NCBI GenBank assembly: GCA_947575275.1
Contig: CANPMS010000001.1
Coordinates: 124,001 to 188,000, forward strand
Reading direction: 5' to 3'
DNA length: 64,000 bases
Source: an uncultured Clostridium sp.
GTDB lineage: Bacteria; Bacillota; Clostridia; Lachnospirales; Lachnospiraceae
In this document: positions 35,209 to 43,724 of the stretch, piece after piece
Layout: each line of letters opens with the position of its first letter
Numbering within the stretch: the stretch's first letter is position 1
Program-made: the position numbers and the translations under genes
The notes under the pieces: generated by a model
Seen by the model: the letters and a program-made list of their open reading frames with translations, nothing else
The model's database searches: none
Told to the model about the DNA's origin: nothing

Positions 35209-35898
35209 ATGGAAAGAAAAACATTTAACATAGCGATTGACGGACCGGCAGGCGCCGGAAAGAGCACCATAGCAAAGCTGGTTGCCAAACAGCTTGGGTT
35301 TATTTATGTGGATACTGGCTCACTGTACCGCGCTATGGCGTTGTATTTTTTGAGGCTGGGTATCAAACCGGAAGACGAGGCGGCGATTCAGAAGGCTGTG
35401 GATGGGGCGGGAATTACCATCTGTTATCAGGATGGGGTACAGCAGGTGCTCTTAAACGGTCAGGATGTGTCGGCTCTGATACGGTCGGAGGAAGTGGGAA
35501 ATATGGCCTCTGCCGTCAGTATCTATCCCGGGGTGCGGGCGCATTTACTTGATTTGCAGAGGGAGCTGGCAAAAAGCCAGAATGTGATTATGGACGGCCG
35601 GGACATTGGAACCTGCGTTCTGCCTGACGCCGATGTCAAGATTTTTCTGACGGCAGGCGTGAAAGTTCGTGCCATGCGCAGATACAGAGAGCTGGTGAAA
35701 AAAGATGTCAGGTGTAATTTGGAGGAAATTGAGCAAGATATTATTGAGCGGGACAGCCGGGACATGAACCGTGATACGGCTCCTCTTAAGCAGGCTGAGG
35801 ATGCGATCCTTGTGGACAGCTCCGATATGGACATCGAACAGGCAGTACAGAGAATTATTGATGTGGCCACAGAACATGGGCTTAAGGAGGAGAGATAA
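35209..35898 (+). CDS. cmk: Cytidylate kinase
   Basis: The 229-residue enzyme phosphorylates CMP and dCMP. The P-loop GPAGAGKST covers residues 12-20, followed by the typical YVDTGSLYRAM, MDGRDIGTCVLPDA and RYRELVKK motifs. GGAGAGG precedes the start. Its stop codon overlaps the ispH start (TAATG), so cmk, ispH and rpsA are likely one transcription unit. Confidence 0.96.
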   Translation: MERKTFNIAIDGPAGAGKSTIAKLVAKQLGFIYVDTGSLYRAMALYFLRLGIKPEDEAAIQKAVDGAGITICYQDGVQQVLLNGQDVSALIRSEEVGNMASAVSIYPGVRAHLLDLQRELAKSQNVIMDGRDIGTCVLPDADVKIFLTAGVKVRAMRRYRELVKKDVRCNLEEIEQDIIERDSRDMNRDTAPLKQAEDAILVDSSDMDIEQAVQRIIDVATEHGLKEER

Positions 35899-36749
35899 TG
35901 GAAGTTGTTGTTGCAAAGACTGCAGGCTTCTGCTTTGGTGTGAAGCGTGCAATAGAGCAGGTTTATGAACAGATTGCCGAAGCCAAAAATCAGGTATATA
36001 CCTATGGTCCGATCATCCATAATGAGCAGGTAGTGGAGGATTTTGAGCGCAGGGGCGTGAAGATAATCCACACGGAAAAGGAGCTGGAGGAGATTTGCGA
36101 GGGAACGCTAATTATCCGTTCACACGGCGTGGGAAAGCATATTTATGATCTGCTTAATAAGAGCAGGATTACAGTGGTAGACGCTACCTGCCCATTTGTG
36201 AAGAAAATTCACCGGATCGTGGAAGAGCAAAAGAGCACCGGGCGCCGGGTGATTATTATCGGAGACCCGAATCACCCGGAGGTGGAAGGAATCCGCGGAT
36301 GGGGAGATGAGACTACTCTGGTGGTGCAGGATGAGAGCCAAATTGAGGGTTTAGCTCTTTCGCCTGATGAAAAGCTTTGCATCGTGTCCCAGACGACATT
36401 TAATTACAATAAATTTCAAGATTTAGTTGAAAAATTTAAGAAAAGGGGTTATGATATACTTGTTTTAAATACGATTTGCAATGCAACACAGGAAAGACAA
36501 GTGGAAGCTAGGCGTATTGCTTCTGAAGTGGATGCTATGATTGTCATAGGAGGCAGGAATAGTTCCAACACACAGAAACTCTACGAGATATGTCAAAAGG
36601 AATGTAAGAACACTTACTTTATCCAGTCACTCGGCGATTTCAATCCTGAATGTGTGAATTCTGTGCGCAGCGTAGGTATTACAGCAGGGGCATCCACCCC
36701 GAATCAAATTATCGAGGAGGTTCATACTAATGTCAGAGCTAAGTTTTGA
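35898..36749 (+). CDS. ispH: 4-hydroxy-3-methylbut-2-enyl diphosphate reductase IspH
   Basis: The 283-residue iron-sulfur enzyme makes IPP and DMAPP in the last step of the MEP pathway. The three cluster Cys are in GFCFGVKRA (C12), VDATCPFV and NTICNATQ. Substrate-binding His residues lie in GPIIHNEQV and RSHGVG. Many Clostridia have ispH fused to an S1-domain protein; here the S1 gene is separate, starting 20 bases before the ispH stop in another frame. Confidence 0.96.
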   Translation: MEVVVAKTAGFCFGVKRAIEQVYEQIAEAKNQVYTYGPIIHNEQVVEDFERRGVKIIHTEKELEEICEGTLIIRSHGVGKHIYDLLNKSRITVVDATCPFVKKIHRIVEEQKSTGRRVIIIGDPNHPEVEGIRGWGDETTLVVQDESQIEGLALSPDEKLCIVSQTTFNYNKFQDLVEKFKKRGYDILVLNTICNATQERQVEARRIASEVDAMIVIGGRNSSNTQKLYEICQKECKNTYFIQSLGDFNPECVNSVRSVGITAGASTPNQIIEEVHTNVRAKF

Positions 36750-37872
36750 ACAAATGTTGGAAGAATCATTAAAAACAATTCGTACAGGAGAGATCGTCAC
36801 TGGTAAAGTAATTGATGTAAAAGATGATGAGATTGTCTTGAATATAGGTTACAAGTCAGATGGTATCATTCCAAGAAACGAGTATACCAATGAATCCAAT
36901 GTGGATTTAAGAAATCTGGTCCACATAGGCGATGAGATGGAGGCCAAGGTTATTAAAGTAAACGATGGGGAGGGTCAGGTGGCGCTGTCCTATAAGCGTC
37001 TTGCCGCTGACAAAGGCAATAAGCGTCTGGAAGAGGCGTATGAGAATCACGAGGTGCTGACTGCGAAAGTTACCCAGGTATTGGACGGAGGGTTGAGCGT
37101 TATTATTGATGAGGCCAGGGTATTTATTCCGGCAAGCCTTGTATCCGATACCTATGAGAAGGATCTGACCAAATATGCCGGTCAGGAGATCGAATTTGTA
37201 ATTACTGAGTTTAATCCCAAGAGAAGAAGGGTGATTGGTGACAGAAAGCAGCTTATGGTTGTGAAAAAGGCCGAGATGCAGCGCGAACTGTTTGAGCGTA
37301 TTCACCCTGGCGATACTGTGGAGGGTATCGTAAAGAATGTGACGGATTTTGGCGCATTTATTGATCTGGGAGGCGCTGATGGTCTGCTCCATATTTCCGA
37401 GATGTCCTGGGGACGCGTTGAAAATCCCAAGAAGGTATTTAAGACCGGCGACCAGATGAGGGTTTTAATTAAGGATATAAGCGGTGAGAAGATTGCCCTT
37501 AGTTTAAAGTTCCCGGAGGAGAATCCATGGGTCAGCGCAGCTGAGAAGTACGCAGTTGGCAATGTGGTTGTGGGGCGTGTAGCGCGTATGACAGACTTTG
37601 GGGCATTTATCGAGCTTGAGCCCGGAGTGGACGCTCTGCTTCATGTATCTCAGATTTCCAGAGAGCATGTGGAGAAGCCGGCTGACGCTCTTAATATTGG
37701 TCAGGAAATCGAGGCTAAGGTGGTGGATTTTAACGGCGAGGATCGGAAAATAAGCTTGAGTGTAAAGGCGCTTCAGTCACCGGTTGAGAATACTATGGCA
37801 GAGGATGAGGACATTGCCGATGTGGATATTGATGCGGTAGGCGCTGCTGAGGCCGAGGCTGATGAACTGTAA
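36730..37872 (+). CDS. rpsA: Ribosomal protein S1-like protein with four S1 domains
   Basis: The 380-residue protein contains four S1 RNA-binding repeats (for example VKNVTDFGAFIDLGGADGLLHISEMSWGRV and VARMTDFGAFIELEPGVDALLHVSQIS) and an acidic tail (EDEDIADVDIDAVGAAEAEADEL). It corresponds to the short S1 of Firmicutes, which binds mRNA. The start lies inside ispH; GAGGAGG at 36714-36720 is a good ribosome-binding site within the ispH frame. Confidence 0.92.
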   Translation: MSELSFEQMLEESLKTIRTGEIVTGKVIDVKDDEIVLNIGYKSDGIIPRNEYTNESNVDLRNLVHIGDEMEAKVIKVNDGEGQVALSYKRLAADKGNKRLEEAYENHEVLTAKVTQVLDGGLSVIIDEARVFIPASLVSDTYEKDLTKYAGQEIEFVITEFNPKRRRVIGDRKQLMVVKKAEMQRELFERIHPGDTVEGIVKNVTDFGAFIDLGGADGLLHISEMSWGRVENPKKVFKTGDQMRVLIKDISGEKIALSLKFPEENPWVSAAEKYAVGNVVVGRVARMTDFGAFIELEPGVDALLHVSQISREHVEKPADALNIGQEIEAKVVDFNGEDRKISLSVKALQSPVENTMAEDEDIADVDIDAVGAAEAEADEL

Positions 37873-37899
37873 AAGTAAAAGATAGAGAGTATTTATATA

Positions 37900-37928
37900 G
37901 CGCTGTGGAATATCCGCAGCGCATTTTT
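37900..37928 (+). terminator. Terminator of the cmk-ispH-rpsA unit
   Basis: A 10-bp stem with one G-T pair (37900-37909 with 37913-37922) has a 3-base loop and is followed by ATTTTT. Confidence 0.83.
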
Positions 37929-37945
37929 CGTCCTATAAAGCAAAA
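37929..37945. repeat. 17-base repeat, second copy
   Basis: CGTCCTATAAAGCAAAA is identical to 14791-14807. Here it lacks the 5' arm of the hairpin seen in the first copy. Confidence 0.6.
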
Positions 37946-37948
37946 ATG

Positions 37949-37977
37949 TTGACAAATAATATTATATAATATATAGT
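37949..37977 (+). promoter_or_regulatory. Probable promoter of the padR operon
   Basis: TTGACA (37949-37954) and TATAGT (37972-37977) are 17 bases apart. The 90 bases that follow are very AT-rich with several TATAAT-like words, so other start sites are possible. Confidence 0.6.
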
Positions 37978-38068
37978 AATTAATGTAACAATAGTATATT
38001 ATGTATAATATAGTGAAAAGTGTAATATCAGCATGAGAGAATTACAGTGATAGAAAGGCGGGCTGTAT

Positions 38069-38389
38069 ATGGTTTTTAATACAGGAGCGGCACTTTTAGA
38101 TGCCATCGTTCTTGCGGCAGTATCCAGGGAACAGCACGGAACCTATGGGTATAAGATTACCCAGGATGTGAGAGGAATTATTGACATCTCAGAATCCACG
38201 CTGTATCCGGTACTCCGCAGGCTTTTGAAGGAAGCATGCCTGGAGACATATGATTTGGCGATTGACGGCAGGAATCGGAGATATTACCGGATTACGGAGG
38301 TTGGACGCTTACAGCTCAATCTTTATCGGGGAGAATGGGGCAGTTATTCGCAGAAAATTTCCAGAATACTTGAGGAGGCTAGGGCATGA
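38069..38389 (+). CDS. PadR family transcriptional regulator
   Basis: The 106-residue protein has the PadR winged-helix pattern (AVSREQHGTYGYKITQDV, ISESTLYPVLRRLLKEACLE, GRNRRYYRIT). It is close to the minimum length and lacks the longer C-terminal dimer helix of many PadR proteins. Its stop overlaps the start of a DUF1700 gene, the standard partner of such regulators, which suggests control of the local membrane-protein operon. Confidence 0.92.
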   Translation: MVFNTGAALLDAIVLAAVSREQHGTYGYKITQDVRGIIDISESTLYPVLRRLLKEACLETYDLAIDGRNRRYYRITEVGRLQLNLYRGEWGSYSQKISRILEEARA

Positions 38390-39159
38390 ACAAAGCAGAA
38401 TTTGTGAGGCAATTGGAATATCTGCTTCAGGATATTCCAGAGGATGAGAGGCAAGAAGCAATTTTTTATTATCGGGCTTATCTGGAGGATGCAGGGGAGG
38501 AAAACGAGGAGCAGGTAATCCTGGAATTTGGAAGCCCGGAGCGGGTGGCGGCGATTATCCGCAGTGATTTAAATGGAAATTTAAAGGAGGGAGGTGAATT
38601 CACCGAATCCGGCTATCAGGATGAGCGTTTCCGAGTCCCTGATTACCAAATTGTAAAACGGAAGGAGTCTCCTGAGCCGGATAAGGATTACAGACAGAAA
38701 AGCGCCGAGACCGGACGTGAGGATGAGGGAAGGTGGACAGCGCACCAGGTCGATTATCAGGACAGGAACTGGCTGAGACGTCTTATAAAGGTCGGGCTTT
38801 TGCTGATGCTTTTGGGAGTTATGTCAGAGATTCTGTTGGGAGTTGGAGGAGATCTGCTGGAATTTGCAGCAGGAGTATTCTGTCTTATGGTGTTTTTGAT
38901 TGTCTGTATCGGAGTACTTACGGTAATGTCGTATATTAGTGCAGTGTCACTGCTGATTATGGGTGTGGGGATGCTGTTTGTGCGCCCTGCAGGAGGTGTA
39001 CTGCTTCTGGGAGGCGCTTTGCTGGCTCTGGGGTGCGCCCTGATCGGATCCGCGCTTTCCATTCTTGTCTATGGGCGTTTCCTTCCCTGGTGTATCCGAA
39101 GCGGGGTGGATTTTTTAAGTCAGTTGCTGTATGGAACAGAGAGGAGTGGGAGAGCATGA
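38386..39159 (+). CDS. DUF1700 (HAAS domain) membrane protein
   Basis: The 257-residue protein begins with the HAAS/DUF1700 region (MNKAEFVRQLEYLLQDIPEDERQEAIFYYRAYLEDAGEE in outline, with LEFGSPERVAAII). A charged linker leads to three or four hydrophobic segments in the second half. Such proteins occur next to PadR regulators and are thought to act in envelope stress. ATG overlaps the padR stop, and the next gene overlaps its own stop. Confidence 0.85.
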   Translation: MNKAEFVRQLEYLLQDIPEDERQEAIFYYRAYLEDAGEENEEQVILEFGSPERVAAIIRSDLNGNLKEGGEFTESGYQDERFRVPDYQIVKRKESPEPDKDYRQKSAETGREDEGRWTAHQVDYQDRNWLRRLIKVGLLLMLLGVMSEILLGVGGDLLEFAAGVFCLMVFLIVCIGVLTVMSYISAVSLLIMGVGMLFVRPAGGVLLLGGALLALGCALIGSALSILVYGRFLPWCIRSGVDFLSQLLYGTERSGRA

Positions 39160-39371
39160 ATAAAGTGATAAAGTTGTCCGTGATCCTTGGAGTAACGTTT
39201 TGTCTGATGGGCGTGAGCATGATTACCGCGGGGGCTATGATGGGTGGTGTTAATGCTGTGGATGTTTATATGGGCAATGCCTCCGTCAGCCGTACGGTGT
39301 ATTATACAAGGAGGATTGTGCACGAGATAGAAGATGAAATTCTGGATGAGATCTGGGACTTTTTCGACTGA
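39156..39371 (+). CDS. Small membrane protein of the padR operon
   Basis: The 71-residue protein has one N-terminal hydrophobic segment (LSVILGVTFCLMGVSMITAGAMM, residues 7-29) and an acidic tail (EIEDEILDEIWDFFD). Its position after DUF1700 is where a DUF4097-type adhesin-like protein often stands, and the N-terminus resembles the anchor of such proteins, so it might be a shortened relative. Nothing in it identifies a function. It begins at ATGA overlapping the DUF1700 stop; GAGGAG lies about 9 bases upstream. Confidence 0.6.
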   Translation: MNKVIKLSVILGVTFCLMGVSMITAGAMMGGVNAVDVYMGNASVSRTVYYTRRIVHEIEDEILDEIWDFFD

Positions 39372-39424
39372 TCATCCAGAACGTTAAGCAAATAAAATAA
39401 ACAGAACAGAAGAGAGGGAAAACG

Positions 39425-39625
39425 ATGGATATGAATAAAAAATTGTACCGTTCAAGCACAGATACAATGCTCTGCGGTGTATGTGGAGGTATTGGAGAGT
39501 ATTTTGGCATTGATCCAACCTTAATCAGGATTGTCTGGGCCCTGACTGTATGTTCAGGACCGGGAATCCTGGGATATTTGCTGGCTGCAATTATTATCCC
39601 GCAGAATCCGGACCGTAATTTTTAA
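39425..39625 (+). CDS. PspC domain protein
   Basis: The 66-residue protein is a single PspC domain: KLYRSSTDTMLCGVCGGIGEYFG, then IDPTLIRIVWAL and a membrane segment with the LAAIIIPQNP ending. PspC proteins take part in membrane stress responses. GAGAGGG precedes the start. It is the last member of the padR-linked group. Confidence 0.92.
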   Translation: MDMNKKLYRSSTDTMLCGVCGGIGEYFGIDPTLIRIVWALTVCSGPGILGYLLAAIIIPQNPDRNF

Positions 39626-39648
39626 TGGAAGGTTTAGGAAAAAAAATT

Positions 39649-39692
39649 CAGGGCATACTCCTAAAAGAATTCAAATAAAGGAGGATGCCCTG
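39649..39692 (+). promoter_or_regulatory. Hairpin covering the ribosome-binding site of the SASP-like gene
   Basis: The arm 39649-39661 (CAGGGCATACTCC) pairs with 39680-39692 (GGAGGATGCCCTG) at 12 of 13 positions around an 18-base loop. GGAGG at 39680-39684 is the ribosome-binding site of the gene starting at 39696, so the hairpin would hide it. The 5' arm also contains CATACT, similar to a sigma-G -10 box; if that is a promoter, the arm would not be in the mRNA. Confidence 0.55.
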
Positions 39693-39695
39693 TTT

Positions 39696-39929
39696 ATGTC
39701 TAAAAGCAAGAAAGAGAAAAAGCCATTTGATGTGAACAACATGACAGAGGAGGAGAAGCTGAAATTTGAGATTGCTCAGGAGCTGGGGCTGGATGAGCGT
39801 GTGCTGTCAGGGGGATGGAGAAGTCTCACATCCAAGGAGAGCGGCAGAATCGGCGGAATGATTGCAAAGCGTAAACGCCAGCTTGCCCGGGAAGCAGCCT
39901 CTTGTCAAAATCAGGAAAAGGCTCTATAA
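39696..39929 (+). CDS. Small acid-soluble spore protein-like protein (alpha/beta type)
   Basis: The 77-residue basic protein has the two conserved parts of alpha/beta SASPs: KFEIAQELGLDE and SKESGRIGGMIAKRKRQ. These proteins coat spore DNA. A Lys-rich N-terminus and a loose C-terminal tail differ from the classic Bacillus forms. The assignment is by pattern only. It suggests that the organism makes spores. GGAGG lies 11 bases before the start, inside a hairpin arm. Confidence 0.72.
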   Translation: MSKSKKEKKPFDVNNMTEEEKLKFEIAQELGLDERVLSGGWRSLTSKESGRIGGMIAKRKRQLAREAASCQNQEKAL

Positions 39930-39964
39930 TAGGATACAATAGTTGCAGATACGAAGGGGAAGAG

Positions 39965-41185
39965 ATGGAGAGGAAGGAACTGCGAAACGGTTATACAACC
40001 GGTACCTGTGCGGCGGCTGCGGCGAAAGCGGCAGCCGTTTTTGTGTTGACGGGAAATGTACCGGAAAATGTTCATATCTCACTTCCTTCTGGCGAGACAT
40101 GTTGTTTTCACCCGGAGGCTGGAGCCGGTGAGTATGAAGGTTATTTTCGCGTGCAGAAAGATGCGGGGGACGACCCGGATGTGACAGACGGTGTATGGGT
40201 GTATGGAGCGGCTGTGCCGGTGACCAGGGAACAGTTTGAGGAATTGAAAGTAAAAGGATCAGGGTACTGGATGGAAGATACCCCTTTCCTCTATCTGACG
40301 GGTGAGAGAGGGATTGGAATTGTTACAAAGCCGGGTCTTTCCTGTCCTGTGGGGCACTGTGCCGTAAATCCTGTGCCCCGTGGGATGATTCTTGGAGCGG
40401 TGGATCAGGCCTGCCGCCAGGCAGCTTTTGAGGGCTTTTTAGAGATAAGGATTGCAATTCCCGAAGGAGTATCGCTGGCGGAAAAAACCTTTAATCCAAA
40501 GCTTGGCATTGAGGGTGGGATTTCCGTACTTGGAACTACGGGGATTGTAAAGCCTATGAGCGAAGATGCCCTTAAGGAGACAATCCGTCTGGAAATCCAT
40601 ATGCAGGCGGCCGCCGGGAAAAGAATTCTTCTTATGGCGCCCGGCAATTATGGAGAGTCATTTTTAAACAGTGATCTTGGGGCGCCAGTGGGAAAGGCAG
40701 TGCTTTGCAGTAACTTTGTGCAGACTGCGGTCAAGTTTGCAGTAAATGAAGGAATACAGCAGCTTCTGTTTGCAGGTCATATAGGTAAACTAATAAAGGT
40801 AGCTGCAGGAGTCGGAAACACTCATTCACGATTTGGAGATGGGCGTATGGAGGAGATGGCGCTTCTTGCTGACCAGGCGCTTACCCAGAGAAAATACGGC
40901 AGCTGGTGCGTGGAGCTGGATCAGGAGAGTATTCAGGCTTTGTGCAGCCAAATACTCCGTGCAAATACTACGGACGAGGCATTGGGACTTCTCATGGATA
41001 CCGGCGCTGCAGGGCAGGTTCTCCATCTGGCCGCAGAGAAAGCAAAGCGTCATATGCAGTCGTGGTCAGGGGGAAAACTGACGGTGGAGGCGGCTGTCTT
41101 TTCTACCGCCCACCAAATTGTCGGGATGACAGACCAGCTTGCAGCGTATCTTGCGCTGTGGAAATCTCAGGAAGGGTACATATGA
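39965..41185 (+). CDS. cbiD: Cobalt-precorrin-5B C1-methyltransferase CbiD
   Basis: The 406-residue enzyme methylates C1 of cobalt-precorrin-5B in the anaerobic cobalamin route. The N-terminal signature is clear (LRNGYTTGTCAAAAAKAA), as are DDPDVTDG, PVGHCAVNPVPRGMI and GNYGESF. I start at 39965 behind AAGGGGAAG; upstream frame extension has no site. It begins a run of nine overlapping or closely spaced cobalamin genes. No cobalamin riboswitch is seen in the 35 bases before it. Confidence 0.95.
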   Translation: MERKELRNGYTTGTCAAAAAKAAAVFVLTGNVPENVHISLPSGETCCFHPEAGAGEYEGYFRVQKDAGDDPDVTDGVWVYGAAVPVTREQFEELKVKGSGYWMEDTPFLYLTGERGIGIVTKPGLSCPVGHCAVNPVPRGMILGAVDQACRQAAFEGFLEIRIAIPEGVSLAEKTFNPKLGIEGGISVLGTTGIVKPMSEDALKETIRLEIHMQAAAGKRILLMAPGNYGESFLNSDLGAPVGKAVLCSNFVQTAVKFAVNEGIQQLLFAGHIGKLIKVAAGVGNTHSRFGDGRMEEMALLADQALTQRKYGSWCVELDQESIQALCSQILRANTTDEALGLLMDTGAAGQVLHLAAEKAKRHMQSWSGGKLTVEAAVFSTAHQIVGMTDQLAAYLALWKSQEGYI

Positions 41186-42267
41186 AAATTGCAGTGATTA
41201 GTTTTACGAAGGCCGGAAGCGTTTTGTGCGCCAAGCTGACAACGTGTTTTATGGAGATGGGTGAGGAATGCTGCGGTTATATGTCACAGCGTTTTTTGGA
41301 TCGGCTGGCAGAGCAGCCCGGAATCTGCGCGGCAGGGGAGTCTGTGTCACAATGGACGGGAAGAATGTTTGGGCAGGTGGACGGTCTGATTTATATCGGA
41401 GCGTCCGGAATTGCCGTGCGCGCGATTGCACCATATCTGAAGGATAAGATGAGTGACCCTGCTGTGGTGGTGGTAGATGAACAGGGGCGATATGCAGTTT
41501 CGCTCTTGTCGGGACATGTGGGTGGGGCGAATGAGTTGGCGCAACGGGCAGCCATGATTTTGGGGGCGGAGGCAGTGGTTACCACTGCTTCCGATGTACA
41601 GGGGCTGACTGCAATCGATGTGTGGGCGAAGAAGCATAGCCTTCGGCTCGCTGACAGAGAACTTGCAAAGCGGACTGCTGCAGCTCTGGTAAACGGTGAT
41701 CCGGTAGGATTTTACAGTGACTATCAGATTAAGGGAAATCTGCCCCTGGGGTATGTCAGGGAACAGTTTTGTTGTGATAATGTCTGGATTACATGTCATA
41801 TCCGCCCGGAGCCAGACAGCTCCATTGCCAAATTTCTGCCTGAGGGCGGGCGAATTCTCCGGCTGATACCCAGGGCGCTCACAATCGGAATCGGATGCAG
41901 GAAAGGTGTCCCGTCAGAGCATTTGGAGGCAGCCATACGACGGGTATTCGAGACGTTTAATCTGGATCTTTCAGCGGTGATCCGGATTGCAAGTGTGGAT
42001 TTAAAGAGCAGTGAAGAGGGGCTTTTGGCTCTTTCAGAGAAATTGGGCATAGAGTTTGTCACATTTTCTGCCAAACAGCTTGAGAAAGTCTCAGGGGTGT
42101 TTTCTGAATCAGAATTTGTGCGCTCTGTTGTGGGAACAGGGAGTGTATGTGAGCGGGCCGCCATGGCTGCAGCCGGAGAGGGAGCAAAGCTGCTGGTGAG
42201 GAAACAGGCGCAGGATGGCGTGACAGTTGCAGTTGCAGAGCAGATGTTTGAAATTGATGGAGATTAG
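41182..42267 (+). CDS. cbiG: Cobalt-precorrin-5A hydrolase CbiG
   Basis: The 361-residue enzyme opens the delta-lactone of cobalt-precorrin-5A. The N- and middle-domain motifs (YIGASGIAVRAIAPYLKDK, VSLLSGHVGGANELA, TTASDVQGLTAIDVWA) and the C-terminal CbiG domain (IGIGCRKGVPSEHLEAAI, VGTGSVCERAAM) are present. The start overlaps the cbiD stop by 4 bases (ATGA), so the two are probably translated together. Confidence 0.95.
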   Translation: MKIAVISFTKAGSVLCAKLTTCFMEMGEECCGYMSQRFLDRLAEQPGICAAGESVSQWTGRMFGQVDGLIYIGASGIAVRAIAPYLKDKMSDPAVVVVDEQGRYAVSLLSGHVGGANELAQRAAMILGAEAVVTTASDVQGLTAIDVWAKKHSLRLADRELAKRTAAALVNGDPVGFYSDYQIKGNLPLGYVREQFCCDNVWITCHIRPEPDSSIAKFLPEGGRILRLIPRALTIGIGCRKGVPSEHLEAAIRRVFETFNLDLSAVIRIASVDLKSSEEGLLALSEKLGIEFVTFSAKQLEKVSGVFSESEFVRSVVGTGSVCERAAMAAAGEGAKLLVRKQAQDGVTVAVAEQMFEIDGD

Positions 42268-42278
42268 GGAGAAACGTG

Positions 42279-43721
42279 ATGGAAGAGTGGAAAACAGAAG
42301 TTTTGTTGTTTGGCGGAACATCAGAAGGACGTGAGCTGGCAGAGTATGCGGCGTGCCGAAACGTTCCGGTGACAGTCAGTGTGGTTTCAGAGTATGGGGA
42401 GGGGCTTTTATCGGAAAGTCCCTATATCCGTGTACATATGGGAGCGTTGGATCAGGATGAGATGCGGGCATTTCTCGAGAGAGAAAATCCCGCTTTGGTG
42501 CTGGATGCCACTCATCCTTACGCCCGGGTAGTGACACAACAGCTTTCCAGCCTTTGTGAAGAGAGGAAGCTTTCCTACAAACGGGTGCTTAGGGCTCAGC
42601 AGAACACTGGGTCTGAAGGGGTGATCCAGGTGGCGTCCGCCGCTGAGGCAGCTGCGGTTCTGGCGGAGGATACATCGCCTGTGCTTTTGACTACCGGCAG
42701 CAAGGAACTTGGGGTGTTTGCCGCCAAGGAGCGGCTGCGCGGCCGGATTTATGCCCGCGTGCTGCCGGATAGCCGTGTGGTGGCATCGTGTGAACAGCTT
42801 GGAATATCAGGGGCCCATCTGATTGCCATGCAGGGACCGTTTTCTGAGGAGATGAACAAAGCGCTGCTCCATGCCACCGGAGCGAAATGGCTGGTTACAA
42901 AAGAGTCCGGCAGCCGGGGTGGATTTAAGGAAAAGCTCCGTGCGGCGGCTTCCTGTGGCGTTAAGGTAATTGTGATTGAGCGCCCTGACGCTGAGCAGGG
43001 GATTACCATGGAGGAGGCAAAGGAATTGCTGGGTACGTTCGGCGTAGATTCCGGTATCGGGGAGGTGAATCGCTGCGGGGAGAGAAGGCGCAGCCTGGTT
43101 CTTCTTGGTATGGGAATGGGAGGAGCCCGTCAGCTTACGTTAGAGGCGGTGGAGGAATTACGCCGGTGCGATGTGGTATTTGGTGCATCTCGTATGCTTG
43201 AAGATGTGGCGTCATTTGCAGAAAGAGCTGAGAAAGTGCCTCTTTATGGGGCGGGGGACATTGCTGACTGGTTGGATGTTCATCCTAAATATAAGCGTGG
43301 AGCGGTAGTTTATTCTGGAGACACGGGATTTTACAGCGGAAGCCGCATGCTCCTGGAGAAGCTGAGAGGGCAGAGGGTGAAGGTGATGGTCTGCCCGGGT
43401 ATCTCTTCTTTGTCGGCCCTGTGTGCCAGATTTCAGATTTCATGGGAGGATGTATACCCGGCAAGTGTCCATGGACGCGACTGCGATATTTGCAGGTTAC
43501 TAAAGGAGCATAGGCGTGTGTTTTTGCTTTTGGGCGGAAAGGAGAGTTTGGCAAGTATCTGCAAAAGGCTTTGCGGCGGAGGTCTGGGACAGGTGTGCGT
43601 CCGGGCCGGTGTGCGGATGGGATACGATGATGAACAACTCCTGCAGGGAAGGGCAGAGGAATTGATAGAGAAAGAGACAGACGGTCTGGCGGCAGTGCTG
43701 CTGGAGCGCCGGGAGGAATAA
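42279..43721 (+). CDS. cbiJE: Fused precorrin-6A reductase (CbiJ) and precorrin-7 C5-methyltransferase (CbiE)
   Basis: The 480-residue protein joins two cobalamin enzymes. Residues 1 to about 255 are CbiJ-like (LLFGGTSEGRELAEYA, LVLDATHPYARVVTQ, TTGSKELGVF). The rest is CbiE-like of the SAM-dependent tetrapyrrole methyltransferase family (LVLLGMGMGG, VVYSGDTGFYSGSRML, VCPGISSLSALCARF). The order reductase then methyltransferase fits consecutive chemistry but not directly adjacent steps. I chose ATG 42279; a GTG three bases upstream is an alternative. The CbiT part of the next gene completes the C5/C15 methylation and decarboxylation. Confidence 0.9.
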   Translation: MEEWKTEVLLFGGTSEGRELAEYAACRNVPVTVSVVSEYGEGLLSESPYIRVHMGALDQDEMRAFLERENPALVLDATHPYARVVTQQLSSLCEERKLSYKRVLRAQQNTGSEGVIQVASAAEAAAVLAEDTSPVLLTTGSKELGVFAAKERLRGRIYARVLPDSRVVASCEQLGISGAHLIAMQGPFSEEMNKALLHATGAKWLVTKESGSRGGFKEKLRAAASCGVKVIVIERPDAEQGITMEEAKELLGTFGVDSGIGEVNRCGERRRSLVLLGMGMGGARQLTLEAVEELRRCDVVFGASRMLEDVASFAERAEKVPLYGAGDIADWLDVHPKYKRGAVVYSGDTGFYSGSRMLLEKLRGQRVKVMVCPGISSLSALCARFQISWEDVYPASVHGRDCDICRLLKEHRRVFLLLGGKESLASICKRLCGGGLGQVCVRAGVRMGYDDEQLLQGRAEELIEKETDGLAAVLLERREE

Positions 43722-43724
43722 AAT

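Noticed and set aside
36730-36749. Programmed ribosomal frameshift joining ispH and rpsA
   Set aside because: I see no clear slippery heptamer, and rpsA has its own ribosome-binding site and start, so separate translation is the simpler reading.
39342-39379. 8-bp inverted repeat CTGGATGA/TCATCCAG around the end of the small membrane protein gene
   Set aside because: The stem is short, lies partly inside the coding region and has no T-run behind it, so it is not called as a terminator.
39930-39964. Possible cobalamin riboswitch before cbiD
   Set aside because: The space is only 35 bases and no B12-box-like sequence is seen in the surrounding bases.
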